This document shows, one piece after another, positions 8,625 through 17,238 of a DNA stretch of 64,000 nt. The stretch is taken from NCBI GenBank assembly GCA_963627995.1, contig CAVGCV010000014.1, positions 1 to 64,000 of the forward strand. Reading direction: 5' to 3'. The notes beneath the pieces are model-generated. The model ran no database searches and was not told the origin of the DNA. It worked only from the letters and a program-made list of their open reading frames with translations. Position numbers and translations under genes: made by a program. The stretch comes from UBA3839 sp963627995 (GTDB lineage: Bacteria > Bacteroidota > Bacteroidia > Bacteroidales > Bacteroidaceae). Positions within the stretch are counted from its first letter, which is position 1. Each line of letters opens with the position of its first letter.

Positions 8625-8798
8625 TTATTCTCCCGGCGCGATGGCGCCCGACGGGCACGCGTCGACGCAAGTGCCGCAATCGACGCACGCGTCGGCGTCG
8701 ATGACATACTTGTCGGCGCCTTCCGAAATAGCGCCCGACGGACATTCGCCGGCGCAAGAACCGCACATGACGCAGTCGTCTCCAATAACGTAAGCCAT
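8625..8798 (-). CDS. 2[4Fe-4S] ferredoxin
   Basis: A 57-residue clostridial-type ferredoxin, an electron carrier for reactions such as pyruvate:ferredoxin oxidoreductase or hydrogenase. Two CxxCxxCxxxCP clusters are complete: Cys 9, 12, 15, 19 (CVMCGSCAGECP) and Cys 38, 41, 44, 48 (CVDCGTCVDACP), each ligating one cubane. The halves are clearly internal duplicates (both continue SGAI). The length is normal for the family. It is monocistronic and divergent from pta; an anaerobic lifestyle fits. Confidence 0.95.
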   Translation of the reverse strand: MAYVIGDDCVMCGSCAGECPSGAISEGADKYVIDADACVDCGTCVDACPSGAIAPGE

Positions 8799-8867
8799 AA
8801 ATCTTTACTTTTTTAGAATGTGAATGAAAATTGGAAAAATTACGTGTGAATGAATTGTAAGGCGCGG

Positions 8868-8875
8868 CAAAGGTA
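8868..8875 (-). promoter_or_regulatory. -7 box of ferredoxin gene
   Basis: TACCTTTG on the minus strand 70 bp before the ferredoxin ATG. The 348-bp region between this gene and pta also holds a small inverted repeat (TTTGCGCC at 8991-8998 with GGCGCAAA at 9015-9022) and otherwise nothing I recognise. Confidence 0.55.
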
Positions 8876-9068
8876 AGAAAATGCAGGGTAAAGTGTATGT
8901 GCGGACTGCGGAATTTTTGCGCGCGCACCGTTTTTTGTGCGAAAAGGCCGCGCCTCCGGCCGGGGGCGGTTGCTGTCGCGGCAGGCCCACTTTGCGCCAA
9001 CCGGGCGCGTCAGCGGCGCAAAAATGGATTTTCCGCGCGCAATGTTTCATGTTCTCGACCATAATAAT

Positions 9069-9076
9069 TACTTTTG
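9069..9076 (+). promoter_or_regulatory. -7 box of pta-ackA
   Basis: TACTTTTG, 71 bp before the pta ATG, with an imperfect TTTC 20 bp upstream. Confidence 0.6.
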
Positions 9077-9146
9077 CAATATCGGGGCGAGCGGCGCGTG
9101 CCGCCGCCCCGTCGGAAACAACATCAATAAAAACATTTACCATACC

Positions 9147-10154
9147 ATGGACTTGATCACCAACATCATTGAGCGCGCCAAGGCCAGCCGGCAGCGCATC
9201 GTGCTGCCCGAGGGCACGGAGGAGCGCACGCTCACAGCCGCCGACCGCGCGTTGGCCGACGGGCTGGCCGACCTCACCGTGCTCGGCAACATCGACGAAA
9301 TCCACGCGCTGGCCGCCAAGCTGGGGCTGACGCACATCGACCAGGCCACGCTCATCGACCCCGCCACGAGCGAGAGGCGCGAGGACTACGCCCAGCTGCT
9401 CTACGAGCTGCGCAAGAAGAAGGGCATGACCATCGAGCAGGCGCGCGCCAAGGTGCTCGACCCGCTCTACTTCGGCTGCCTCATCATCAAGAGCGGCGAT
9501 GCCGACGGACAGATTTCGGGCGCGCTCTCGACGACGGGCGACACGCTGCGCCCCGCGCTCCAAATCATCAAGTGCGCCCCGGGCGTGACGTGCGTGTCGG
9601 GCGCGATGCTGCTGATTACGAAGACGAAGGAATACGGCGAGGACGGCGTGCTCGTGGTGGGCGACGTGGCCGTCACGCCCGCGCCCGACGCGGCGCAGCT
9701 CAGCCAGATTGCCGTCTGCACGGCGCAGACGGCGCGCGCCGTGGCGGGATTCGCCGACCCGCGCGTGGCCATGCTCTCGTTCTCCACGAAGGGCAGCGCG
9801 ACGCACGAGGCGGTCGATAAGGTCGTCGAGGCCACGCGGCTGGCCAAGGAGCTCGACCCCTCGCTCCACATCGACGGCGAGCTGCAGGCCGACGCCGCCC
9901 TCGTGCCGGGCGTGGGCGCGAAGAAGGCGCCGGGCAGCGACATCGCCGGACGCGCCAACGTGCTGGTGTTCCCGAGCCTCGAGGTGGGCAACATCGGCTA
10001 CAAGCTCGTGCAGCGCCTCGGCAACGCCGACGCCATCGGCCCCATCCTCCAGGGCATCGCGCGCCCGGTGAACGACCTGTCGCGCGGCTGCTCCGTGGAC
10101 GACATCTACAAGATGATAGCCATCACCGCCAACCAGGCGGCTGCGGCCAAGTAG
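9147..10154 (+). CDS. pta: Phosphate acetyltransferase
   Basis: A 335-residue short-form phosphotransacetylase interconverting acetyl-CoA plus phosphate and acetyl phosphate plus CoA. It shows RIVLPEGTEERTL near the N-terminus, GQISGALSTTGDTLRPALQIIK (residues ~117-138), SFSTKGSATHEAVDKV, the HIDGELQADAALVPGVGAKKAPGS block and the C-terminal ANVLVFPSLEVGNIGYKLVQRL, all diagnostic of the PTA_PTB family. The start at 9147 places MDLITNIIERAKASRQRIVLPEG at the usual family position. It lies 25 bp upstream of ackA, forming the classic acetate-producing, ATP-yielding operon. Confidence 0.97.
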   Translation: MDLITNIIERAKASRQRIVLPEGTEERTLTAADRALADGLADLTVLGNIDEIHALAAKLGLTHIDQATLIDPATSERREDYAQLLYELRKKKGMTIEQARAKVLDPLYFGCLIIKSGDADGQISGALSTTGDTLRPALQIIKCAPGVTCVSGAMLLITKTKEYGEDGVLVVGDVAVTPAPDAAQLSQIAVCTAQTARAVAGFADPRVAMLSFSTKGSATHEAVDKVVEATRLAKELDPSLHIDGELQADAALVPGVGAKKAPGSDIAGRANVLVFPSLEVGNIGYKLVQRLGNADAIGPILQGIARPVNDLSRGCSVDDIYKMIAITANQAAAAK

Positions 10155-10179
10155 GATTCCTTCCCTCCCACGAATAGCG

Positions 10180-11379
10180 ATGAAGATACTGGTTCTCAAC
10201 TGCGGTAGCTCGAGCATCAAGTATGCTCTCTACGACATGGACGACAGGAGCGTCGTCACCTCGGGCGGCATCGAAAAGATTGGCCAGCCCGACTCTTTCC
10301 TCAAGCTCAAGCGCGCCGACGGCAGCAAGGTGCAGACGGACCGCGCGATTCCCGAGCACACGGCCGGCGTGAAGCTCATCTTCGACGTGCTGACCGCGGG
10401 CGACAACGCCGTGCTGGCCGACCTGCACGACATCGACGCGGTGGGCCACCGCATGGTGCACGGGGGCGAGAAGTTCAACAAGAGCATGATCCTGACCGAC
10501 GAGGTGATGCGCGACTTCGCCGCCTGCAACGACCTCGCGCCGCTCCACAACCCCGCCAACATCAAGGGCGTGGAGGCTGTGAAGGAGCTGCTGCCCGAAG
10601 TGCCGCAGGTGGGCGTGTTCGACACCGCCTTCCACCAGACCATGCCCGACTACGCGTTCATGTACGCCCTGCCCTACGAGCTGTACGAGAAGTACGGCGT
10701 GCGCCGCTACGGATTCCACGGCACGAGCCACCGCTACGTGAGCCACCGCGTGCTGGACTACCTGGGCATCGGCTCGGCGGAGGGCACGAAAATTGTCACC
10801 TGCCACATCGGCAACGGCGCGTCGATTGCCGCCGTGAAGGACGGCCGCGTCATCGACACGTCGATGGGGCTTACCCCGCTCGAGGGACTGATGATGGGCA
10901 CGCGCTCGGGCGACATCGACGCGGGCGCTGTGACGTTCATCATGGACAAGGAGAAGCTCGACACGCACGGGCTGTCCGACCTGCTCAACAAGAAGTCGGG
11001 GCTTTACGGCGTGAGCGGCGGCAAGAGCGACTTCCGCGACATCCTGAAGGCCATTGCCGAGGGCGACGACCGCGCGCGCCTGGCCAAGGACATGTACACC
11101 TACCACATCAAGAAGTACATCGGCGAGTATGCCGCCGCCATGGGCGGCGTGGACATCGTCGTCTTCACGGGCGGCGCTGGCGAGAACCAGTGGGAGGTGC
11201 GCGAGGGCGCGACGAAGGGGCTGGAGTTCCTCGGCGTGCACATCGACGAGGCGAAGAACCACGGCTGCCGCGCCACGGAATGCACCATCTCCACGCCTGG
11301 CTCGCGTGTGAAGGTGTGCGTCATCCCCACCGACGAGGAGCTGATGATTGCCACCGACACGCTGGCACTGGTGGGGTAG
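10180..11379 (+). CDS. ackA: Acetate kinase
   Basis: A 399-residue acetate kinase that makes ATP and acetate from acetyl phosphate. The ASKHA-fold signatures are intact: MKILVLNCGSSSIKYALYD at the N-terminus (first phosphate-binding loop), GHRMVHGGEKF, the YGFHGTSHRYVS motif with its catalytic region, the CHIGNGASIAAV loop, and GLMMGTRSGDIDAG. The C-terminal FTGGAGEN nucleotide-binding segment is present. It is the second gene of pta-ackA; a strong hairpin follows. Confidence 0.98.
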   Translation: MKILVLNCGSSSIKYALYDMDDRSVVTSGGIEKIGQPDSFLKLKRADGSKVQTDRAIPEHTAGVKLIFDVLTAGDNAVLADLHDIDAVGHRMVHGGEKFNKSMILTDEVMRDFAACNDLAPLHNPANIKGVEAVKELLPEVPQVGVFDTAFHQTMPDYAFMYALPYELYEKYGVRRYGFHGTSHRYVSHRVLDYLGIGSAEGTKIVTCHIGNGASIAAVKDGRVIDTSMGLTPLEGLMMGTRSGDIDAGAVTFIMDKEKLDTHGLSDLLNKKSGLYGVSGGKSDFRDILKAIAEGDDRARLAKDMYTYHIKKYIGEYAAAMGGVDIVVFTGGAGENQWEVREGATKGLEFLGVHIDEAKNHGCRATECTISTPGSRVKVCVIPTDEELMIATDTLALVG

Positions 11380-11400
11380 CCCGTCCGACATCCGTCTACG

Positions 11401-11437
11401 CCGAGGGGGAGCAAGCGCGGTGCCTGCTCCCCCTCGG
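11401..11437 (+). terminator. Terminator of pta-ackA
   Basis: A perfect 13-bp stem (CCGAGGGGGAGCA with TGCTCCCCCTCGG) lies 22 bp after the ackA stop. No strong T run follows directly. Confidence 0.75.
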
Positions 11438-11556
11438 TGCGTGTTTCCGGCTTGCTCCGCCTTTCCGGGGGCTTTGGGCTGCGGCGCTGGCGGCATTGGG
11501 TCAAAAGTTGCAGAAAAAAAACAGAGGGAGGTCTTGCGGCTTTTGCAAAGTTTAGC

Positions 11557-11564
11557 TACATTTG
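11557..11564 (+). promoter_or_regulatory. -7 box of secreted-protein gene
   Basis: TACATTTG 51 bp before the ATG at 11616; no convincing TTTG at -33. Confidence 0.55.
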
Positions 11565-11615
11565 CCGCGATACTAACAACTTCTTATTTTTCAACTAACT
11601 AAACAACTTACTTTT

Positions 11616-13730
11616 ATGAGAAAAGCGTACACCTTTCTCGTTGCCTTCGCGGCAATGCTGTGCACGCCTCTTGGCGCGGGCGCGTGGTCGTTCGACCTGC
11701 CCGAGGACAACGCCGTGCTCCAGGGCTCGGACTACGGTCTCGAACGGATCAAGAACTACGACTTTTACAACGGCAAGTACAATGGCGCGACCATGACCGG
11801 CACGCTTGGCGACGGCTGCTTGACGATCTCGTCCGAGGCCGCGTCGTTCACGCTGAACGGCTTCCCCTCCTACCAGGTGCAGTCGCCCGCCGAGATGAGC
11901 AACTTCTATATCGGCATCGGCACGTCTGGAATCAACCTGCGTGCCGCTGCTGGAAAGGACGGCCTCCACAACTATGGTTCGGGCTCGCGCTTCTTCGCCA
12001 TTGCCGACGTGATGGCGGGGCAGGTCATCGTCTGCCAGTGGGGCTTGTTTTCGTCGGCCTCGTCCGTCGTGCAGCCAAGCTCAGCCATTACGGGCGTCGA
12101 CGCCTGCGGATTCGAGGACATCACCGATGCCGTCCATGCGGCGCAGGAAGCGATGGCTGCCGAGGAGGGCATGGAGCCCACCCACGACGCGTTCAGCTAC
12201 TGGCGCGCCACGAGCGACGGTTACTTCGTGGTCGAGATGCAGCGTTATTCCTGTATCCAGGGGCTGCAGGTGTGGGATGTGGCCGGACGGCCCGAGTTCC
12301 TCACGTCGCCCAGCGCCAAGGTCGTGGCCGTGGACGGCACGGGCCGCAAGGTGTCCGTCGTGCCGGGCGTATCGTCCAAGGGGCATGAGGTCACCACATG
12401 GTACACCATCGACGGCACCGACCCACTCTTCTTGGAGGATTCCGACGAAATCGAGCGGCGCGACACCCTCTGGCTCGACGATGAACACACGCAGTACAAC
12501 CCCGAGGACATCGTGATTGTCTATAAGAAAGTGGCCAAGAAACGCACGTTCGACCTCGGCGGCGGCGTCATCTATGAGGCTTGGGGCGAGAACGAGGCGG
12601 CCGAGGGCGACCTCCTCGACATCAGCGAAGCCGACGACGAGGACGGCGACGGCATCGTCGAGGTGAAGATTGCGTCCGTCTCCTCCGAGGGCACGCCGTC
12701 GCCCATCGTCACCATCAACGTCTCCATCGGCGAAATCGTACTCAACACGCCCACCCTCACCCTCGTGGGCATGGACGGGCTGAAGCGCGGCTACCGGCTG
12801 GACTGGACGAGCAACATCTACACCGAAACCCCGCACACGTTCGCCACCGAGTACGACGAACAGCGCAGCAGCGAGTTCGTGGAGGGCGAGGTCATCTGGG
12901 CCGCCGACCGTATCAGCGTCACCGTTGAGGCCGAGGGCTACACGTCCAGTAACATCACCCTCGAAGAACTGGCCGAGGAGGGCGTGGAGTGGCGCCGCCT
13001 CAACAGCGAGAAGCAGCACGACTGGGACTTCGTGAACGTCCCGGAGGACATCGTGGCGCGCATTCAAGGAACCATCATCGACCACTACGAGGTGGATAAC
13101 GGCGACGGCACCGTCACCACCTATCCGGTCGATGCCGAGAACATTCCCGACGCAGCAGTCGAGGTGTACCAGTACTTCGGCTGGGACGCAGCCGATGCGC
13201 GCGGACGCAACTGGATGCATATCGACATCACGCAGGAGACGCAGTTGGACGAGGAAGGTAACGAGACCTCTGTCACCGTCAAGAACTATCCGGGCGACAC
13301 GTCGGGCCTGACCGACGGCCTTGTGCTCACGCTCCCCAGCAGTGCCGACTACAGCCAGTACTGCATCTACCTCGACAACGCCACGGGCTTCTACTTCATG
13401 GGGCGCGGGGCGACCATCGAGATTCCGTCCGTCCTCTACGGCCAGTACGTGTGCTACCACGTCAATGGCGCCGACGAATTCGTGCGCTGTGAGGCGGCCG
13501 AGGGCGGCGTTACGCTCTCCATCCCGTTGTACGGATACTTGAAGTACATCGACATCTACACCACCGACGAGCTGCCCGACGGCATCGGGCTGCCGGAGGC
13601 TCCGCAGCGCGCGGGCGGCGACAACACCGTCTATTCCATTGACGGCCGCGCCGTGAGCCGCAGCGCGTCGCTCAACGGGCTTGCACGCGGCATCTACATC
13701 ATGAACGGCAAGAAGTACGTGGTGAAGTAG
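11616..13730 (+). CDS. Secreted acidic protein with C-terminal tail
   Basis: A 704-residue exported protein with a signal peptide (MRKAYTFLVAFAAMLCTPLGAGA). The body is acidic and beta-rich. One segment around residues 250-270 (HEVTTWYTIDGTDP) resembles the chitobiase/beta-hexosaminidase C-terminal fold found in many Bacteroidetes surface proteins. Asp/Glu-rich linkers include EADDEDGDG. The end (VYSIDGRAVS...RGIYIMNGKKYVVK) matches the tail seen on three other secreted proteins in the window. No catalytic motif is recognised; an adhesive or structural surface role is only inference. Confidence 0.8.
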   Translation: MRKAYTFLVAFAAMLCTPLGAGAWSFDLPEDNAVLQGSDYGLERIKNYDFYNGKYNGATMTGTLGDGCLTISSEAASFTLNGFPSYQVQSPAEMSNFYIGIGTSGINLRAAAGKDGLHNYGSGSRFFAIADVMAGQVIVCQWGLFSSASSVVQPSSAITGVDACGFEDITDAVHAAQEAMAAEEGMEPTHDAFSYWRATSDGYFVVEMQRYSCIQGLQVWDVAGRPEFLTSPSAKVVAVDGTGRKVSVVPGVSSKGHEVTTWYTIDGTDPLFLEDSDEIERRDTLWLDDEHTQYNPEDIVIVYKKVAKKRTFDLGGGVIYEAWGENEAAEGDLLDISEADDEDGDGIVEVKIASVSSEGTPSPIVTINVSIGEIVLNTPTLTLVGMDGLKRGYRLDWTSNIYTETPHTFATEYDEQRSSEFVEGEVIWAADRISVTVEAEGYTSSNITLEELAEEGVEWRRLNSEKQHDWDFVNVPEDIVARIQGTIIDHYEVDNGDGTVTTYPVDAENIPDAAVEVYQYFGWDAADARGRNWMHIDITQETQLDEEGNETSVTVKNYPGDTSGLTDGLVLTLPSSADYSQYCIYLDNATGFYFMGRGATIEIPSVLYGQYVCYHVNGADEFVRCEAAEGGVTLSIPLYGYLKYIDIYTTDELPDGIGLPEAPQRAGGDNTVYSIDGRAVSRSASLNGLARGIYIMNGKKYVVK

Positions 13731-13770
13731 CCTGAACGGACGCAGGGGACGGATGTCCCGACTCATGCAG

Positions 13771-13806
13771 CGAGGGGCTGTGCCGAGACGTTGGCACAGC
13801 CCCTCG
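13771..13806. terminator. Bidirectional terminator
   Basis: A perfect 14-bp stem (CGAGGGGCTGTGCC with GGCACAGCCCCTCG) with an 8-base loop between two convergent genes. The AGGGGCTGTGCC core is shared with the terminator at 8565-8600. Confidence 0.85.
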
Positions 13807-13842
13807 TGTGTCGGGCGCGTTGGACGGAAAAAACGATGCCGG

Positions 13843-14937
13843 TCAGAAGCGGACGTAGAGCTGGAGATCGGCCGTGGGGTAGCTTCCGTCGGCGCGGGCG
13901 GCGCGCGCCGCGCGGTCGTCGGCGTAGCCGAGGTTGGCCTGGAGCATGAGGTTGGGGCAGAATCGGTAGTTGGCCGTGAGGAAGTAGAGCGTGCGGAGCG
14001 ACGACCACTGGCGCGTGTCGCGGTAGGCGTCGTACTTCGCCCAGAGGTCGAGGCGCGGGGAAACGGGAACGCCTATGGTGGCATACCATGCGTCGGCGCG
14101 GTCGGTGCCGGCGACGACAGTCTTGCCCCCGGTGTCGGTCGCGAGCTTGCGCCCGTGGCTGCGGGCATATTCGGCGCGCGCGCGGACGCGGCCGTCGTAG
14201 GTCGCGCCGAGGGCGAGGCGGTTGCGGTCGGCGCGCAGCCCGTCTTTCTCGTAGCATCCGTTCCAGCCGAACACGCCCACTTGCAGCCCCTCGGCGGGGC
14301 GCGCGTAGACGCCCCCGATGATGTCCTTCCGCGAGTTGAGGTCGGCGTGGTTGATGCCCTGTCCGTTGAATGCCCCGAGCTGGTAGTGGATGAGCCGCCG
14401 GCCGTTCCCCCCCACGGGCAGGAGGTCGCCCTGCACCTGTAGCCCCATGTCGCGCCCGTTGCTGGCGTGCTCGCCCACGCGGTCGGTGAACCCGGCGAGG
14501 CGCGTGGCCAGCTGGGAGTAGCTCCCCGCGCCCGTCAGCCACGGGTGCATGGGGTTCTCGAACGTGAAGGGACGCTTGAACTGCCCGAAGCGCACGCGTA
14601 CGGCCTTGCCCGGCTGCCACTCCGCCCATGCGTCGAGCACGCGGGGCGAGCGCTCCTGCGTGTCGCGCCCAACGCCGTTGAGCTGCACCTGCAGCTTGTA
14701 CTGCACCTGCAGCACGCGCCCCTCGACATAGGCGCGCACGAGGCGCAGGTTCATGTCGGTCTCCTTGGCCGCGCCGTCCTGCCCGCTCCACGCGGCCTGG
14801 CCAATGACGTAGCCGCCGAACGTGGTGTGCCGGTTGATGTCGGCCGCGGCACGCTCAACGAGGCTCGTCTGCGCGTGCAGGGGTGTGGCGAGGGTGGCCG
14901 CAAGGACAAGGGCGGCGGGAAGGTGGCTGGATGTCAT
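13843..14937 (-). CDS. Phosphate-selective porin O/P-like outer-membrane protein
   Basis: A 364-residue outer-membrane beta-barrel protein. A signal peptide (MTSSHLPAALVLAATLATPLHAQ) precedes alternating hydrophobic/polar strands. Motifs typical of the Porin_O_P (OprP-like) family include LRLVRAYVEGRVLQ, VRVRFGQFKRPFTFENP and the terminal DLQLYVRF, ending in aromatic Phe as outer-membrane barrels do. The start at 14937 gives the signal peptide; an extended in-frame reading to 15282 would run through the divergent rmuC gene. It has its own promoter, divergent from rmuC. Phosphate selectivity cannot be judged from sequence alone. Confidence 0.85.
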   Translation of the reverse strand: MTSSHLPAALVLAATLATPLHAQTSLVERAAADINRHTTFGGYVIGQAAWSGQDGAAKETDMNLRLVRAYVEGRVLQVQYKLQVQLNGVGRDTQERSPRVLDAWAEWQPGKAVRVRFGQFKRPFTFENPMHPWLTGAGSYSQLATRLAGFTDRVGEHASNGRDMGLQVQGDLLPVGGNGRRLIHYQLGAFNGQGINHADLNSRKDIIGGVYARPAEGLQVGVFGWNGCYEKDGLRADRNRLALGATYDGRVRARAEYARSHGRKLATDTGGKTVVAGTDRADAWYATIGVPVSPRLDLWAKYDAYRDTRQWSSLRTLYFLTANYRFCPNLMLQANLGYADDRAARAARADGSYPTADLQLYVRF

Positions 14938-14982
14938 GCGTGTGTCTATGGCTTGGGAATGCGCAAGCGCGCAATCCGGCTG

Positions 14983-15042
14983 CAAAATTAGAGATTTCCG
15001 GGCAGAGGGGCGCGGCGGTGTGCGGTGTTTTTCGTAATTTTG
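14983..15042. promoter_or_regulatory. Divergent promoters of porin and rmuC
   Basis: TAATTTTG on the minus strand (14990-14983) serves the porin and TAATTTTG on the plus strand (15035-15042) serves rmuC. The two identical -7 boxes face outward with 44 bp between them, so their -33 regions overlap. Confidence 0.6.
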
Positions 15043-15062
15043 TGGAAAACTCAACATCTCAA

Positions 15063-16424
15063 ATGGAACTGACTGCTTTTGTTCTGCTGGCCGCCGCCCT
15101 GGTTGCGGTCGTTGTCTTTCTTGTGAGAGGGCGCGACCGTGCTGCGCGTGCCGAGGCCGAGGCGCGTGCCGCCGTGGAGAGCCGCGAGCTGCTTGCGAAG
15201 AGCCACGAGCACGTGGTGGCGCAACTGAAGGAGAGCCACGCTGCCGAAATCGACAACCTCCGCCGCCAGTGGGCGGAGGCACGAGCGGAGATGCTGCGGC
15301 AAGCCGAAGCGGCGCGTGCCGACGACGCGCGGCGGCAGGAGGCCGAGCGCGAGGAGGCGCGTCGGCAGTGGGAGGAGAAGATGTCCGCCCTGCGGCTGGC
15401 GTTCGACAAGCTCTCCGCCGAGCACCTGCGGCAGCAGCAGGAGAGCCTGAAAGCCACGAACCGCGAGAGTGTGGAGACGGTGCTCAGCCCGCTGCGTGAG
15501 TCGATTGCCGCTTTCAAGAAGGACTTCACCGACCGCATGGTGGCGCAGGGGCAGACCGACGCGGTGATGAAGGACGCCATCCGGCGGCTGGCGGAGCAGA
15601 CATCCGCACTGGGCGAGGGCGCCGACCGCCTGGCGAGAGCCCTGAAGGCCGACCCCAAGCAGCAGGGATGCTGGGGCGAGGAGGTGCTGAAGAACATACT
15701 GGAGGCGTCGGGGATGACCGAGGGGCGCGACTTCGAGACACAGGCGGCGGAGACCGATGCCGACGGCAACCGCGTGATACCCGACGTGAAGGTGATGATT
15801 CCGGGGCAGGGCTATCTCGTCATCGACTCGAAAACCAGCATCAAGGCCTACCTGGACTATATGCAGGCCGACGACGAGGCGGAGCGCAAGCGCTGCCTGC
15901 GAGAGCACCTCGACTCGGTGCGCCGCCACTACCGCGAGCTGGCCGAGAAGCACTACCCCAAGCGCGTGAAGGACGCGGCGGGCTACGTGCTGATGTTCAT
16001 CCCCAACGAGGGCAGCTACGTGCTGGCCATGGAGAACGACGCGCGCATCGCCATCGACGCCTACCGCGAGCGCGTCATCATCGTGAACCCCACGAACCTG
16101 ATGCTCGCCCTGCAAATCGTGTCGCTCCTGTGGCAGAACCAGCGGCAGGAGAAGAACGTGCGCGACATCATCGCCGCCGCCACCAAACTCTACGAGAAGT
16201 TCGCCACGTTCTCCGACTCGTTCGTCTCGGTGGGCGAGCGGCTGCAGTCGGCGGCCACTGCCTACGACAGCGCCATGGGGCAGCTGTGCACGGGGCGCGG
16301 CAACTTCGCATCCCAGTTGGAGGCGTTGAAGGCGAAGGGCGTGATGACGGTGAAGTCCATCAACGCGAAGATGCTGGAGGCGGACGAAGCCCATGCCATC
16401 GGGGCGGGCGAGGCATCTCGATAG
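15063..16424 (+). CDS. rmuC: DNA recombination protein RmuC
   Basis: A 453-residue RmuC homologue, a membrane-anchored protein linked to limiting DNA rearrangements. An N-terminal transmembrane segment (LTAFVLLAAALVAVVVFLV, residues 3-21) is followed by a long Ala/Glu/Arg-rich coiled coil to about residue 170. The nuclease-like RmuC core follows: QGCWGEEVLKNILEASGM, DVKVMIPGQGYLVIDSKTSIKAYLDY (the PD-(D/E)xK-like stretch), and FIPNEGSYVLAMENDARIAIDAYRERVIIVNPTNL. Length and domain order are normal. Biochemical activity is not settled for the family. Confidence 0.95.
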   Translation: MELTAFVLLAAALVAVVVFLVRGRDRAARAEAEARAAVESRELLAKSHEHVVAQLKESHAAEIDNLRRQWAEARAEMLRQAEAARADDARRQEAEREEARRQWEEKMSALRLAFDKLSAEHLRQQQESLKATNRESVETVLSPLRESIAAFKKDFTDRMVAQGQTDAVMKDAIRRLAEQTSALGEGADRLARALKADPKQQGCWGEEVLKNILEASGMTEGRDFETQAAETDADGNRVIPDVKVMIPGQGYLVIDSKTSIKAYLDYMQADDEAERKRCLREHLDSVRRHYRELAEKHYPKRVKDAAGYVLMFIPNEGSYVLAMENDARIAIDAYRERVIIVNPTNLMLALQIVSLLWQNQRQEKNVRDIIAAATKLYEKFATFSDSFVSVGERLQSAATAYDSAMGQLCTGRGNFASQLEALKAKGVMTVKSINAKMLEADEAHAIGAGEASR

Positions 16425-16559
16425 CCCGCTATTGCCATAAAGCATACCTGACAATCGTAAAAATGCCTTGTCTTTCATCTTAGATAATTTTGTTTAACTC
16501 GCAGTGTAGAAGATGGTATTGTTTTACTCGCAGTATGATGGTTTCTGCAGTTTTCATAT

Positions 16560-16567
16560 TACTTTTG
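16560..16567 (+). promoter_or_regulatory. -7 box of resolvase-like/tag/bcp cassette
   Basis: TACTTTTG lies only 9 bp before an ATG at 16576, so transcription would begin about at that ATG. This favours the second in-frame ATG at 16609 as the true start. Confidence 0.6.
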
Positions 16568-16608
16568 CGAACGAAATGAATTCAACCAACCCGCAAAGCG
16601 ACAAGACA

Positions 16609-17238
16609 ATGGCAAAAGTAGGCTACATATACAACACACCCCATGCCGACGGATTGGCCGACGACCGGGAGTGGATGCGGCAGTACGGTTGCGTGCAGGT
16701 GGCGGAGGAGGCCGCCGAGAACGAGCGGTTGCGCCCGGTGTGGAAGCAGCTCCTCGACAACCTTGAGCGGGGCGACGAGATTGTGGTCTCGAAATTCAGC
16801 AACGCCGTGCGTGGCAGCCGTGAGCTGTCGGCGTTCTTCGAACTGTGCCGGATTAAGATGGTGCGCATCGTCTCCATCCACGACCAAATGGACTCGGACG
16901 ACAAGTTGTTTCCTGCCCCCACCGCCGCAGATTTGTTCCAAATGGTCGGCTCGCTCCCCGAAGAGGCAATGGCGCTCCGCCGTGCTTCCGTTCATGTGCA
17001 GAACCTGCAGCGCAACCTCAGCGTCCGTCCCAAGACGAAAGCCGCCGGGACGAAGCAGGAGCGAGAAAGCACCATCGTTTCGATGTACAACAGCGGCCGC
17101 GCCATCGACGATATCTGGACGGCCAGCGGTTTCCGCAGCCGCAGTAGCGTCTTCCGCATCCTGAACAAGTACGGCGTGAAGCTGAACCGGGGACACTTCA
17201 GTGGCCCGTTGGGGAAGAGGAAGAAGGACAATGAATGA
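16609..17238 (+). CDS. Resolvase-fold protein lacking the catalytic serine
   Basis: A 209-residue protein with the N-terminal fold of serine recombinases: MAKVGYIYNTPHADG aligns with the usual GYxRVST opening, LLDNLERGDEIVVSKFSNAVRGSREL with the DxLVVxxLDRLGRS block. The C-terminal helix-turn-helix is also present (AIDDIWTASGFRSRSSVFRILNKYG). The catalytic Ser position is Asn (YIYNT), Asp-Arg of DRLGRS is changed, and the ERxLIxER motif is absent, so strand exchange is unlikely. A DNA-binding regulator is the likelier role, by inference. It could start at 16576 instead (220 residues). Its stop overlaps the start of tag. Base composition is less GC-rich than the flanks. Confidence 0.75.
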   Translation: MAKVGYIYNTPHADGLADDREWMRQYGCVQVAEEAAENERLRPVWKQLLDNLERGDEIVVSKFSNAVRGSRELSAFFELCRIKMVRIVSIHDQMDSDDKLFPAPTAADLFQMVGSLPEEAMALRRASVHVQNLQRNLSVRPKTKAAGTKQERESTIVSMYNSGRAIDDIWTASGFRSRSSVFRILNKYGVKLNRGHFSGPLGKRKKDNE

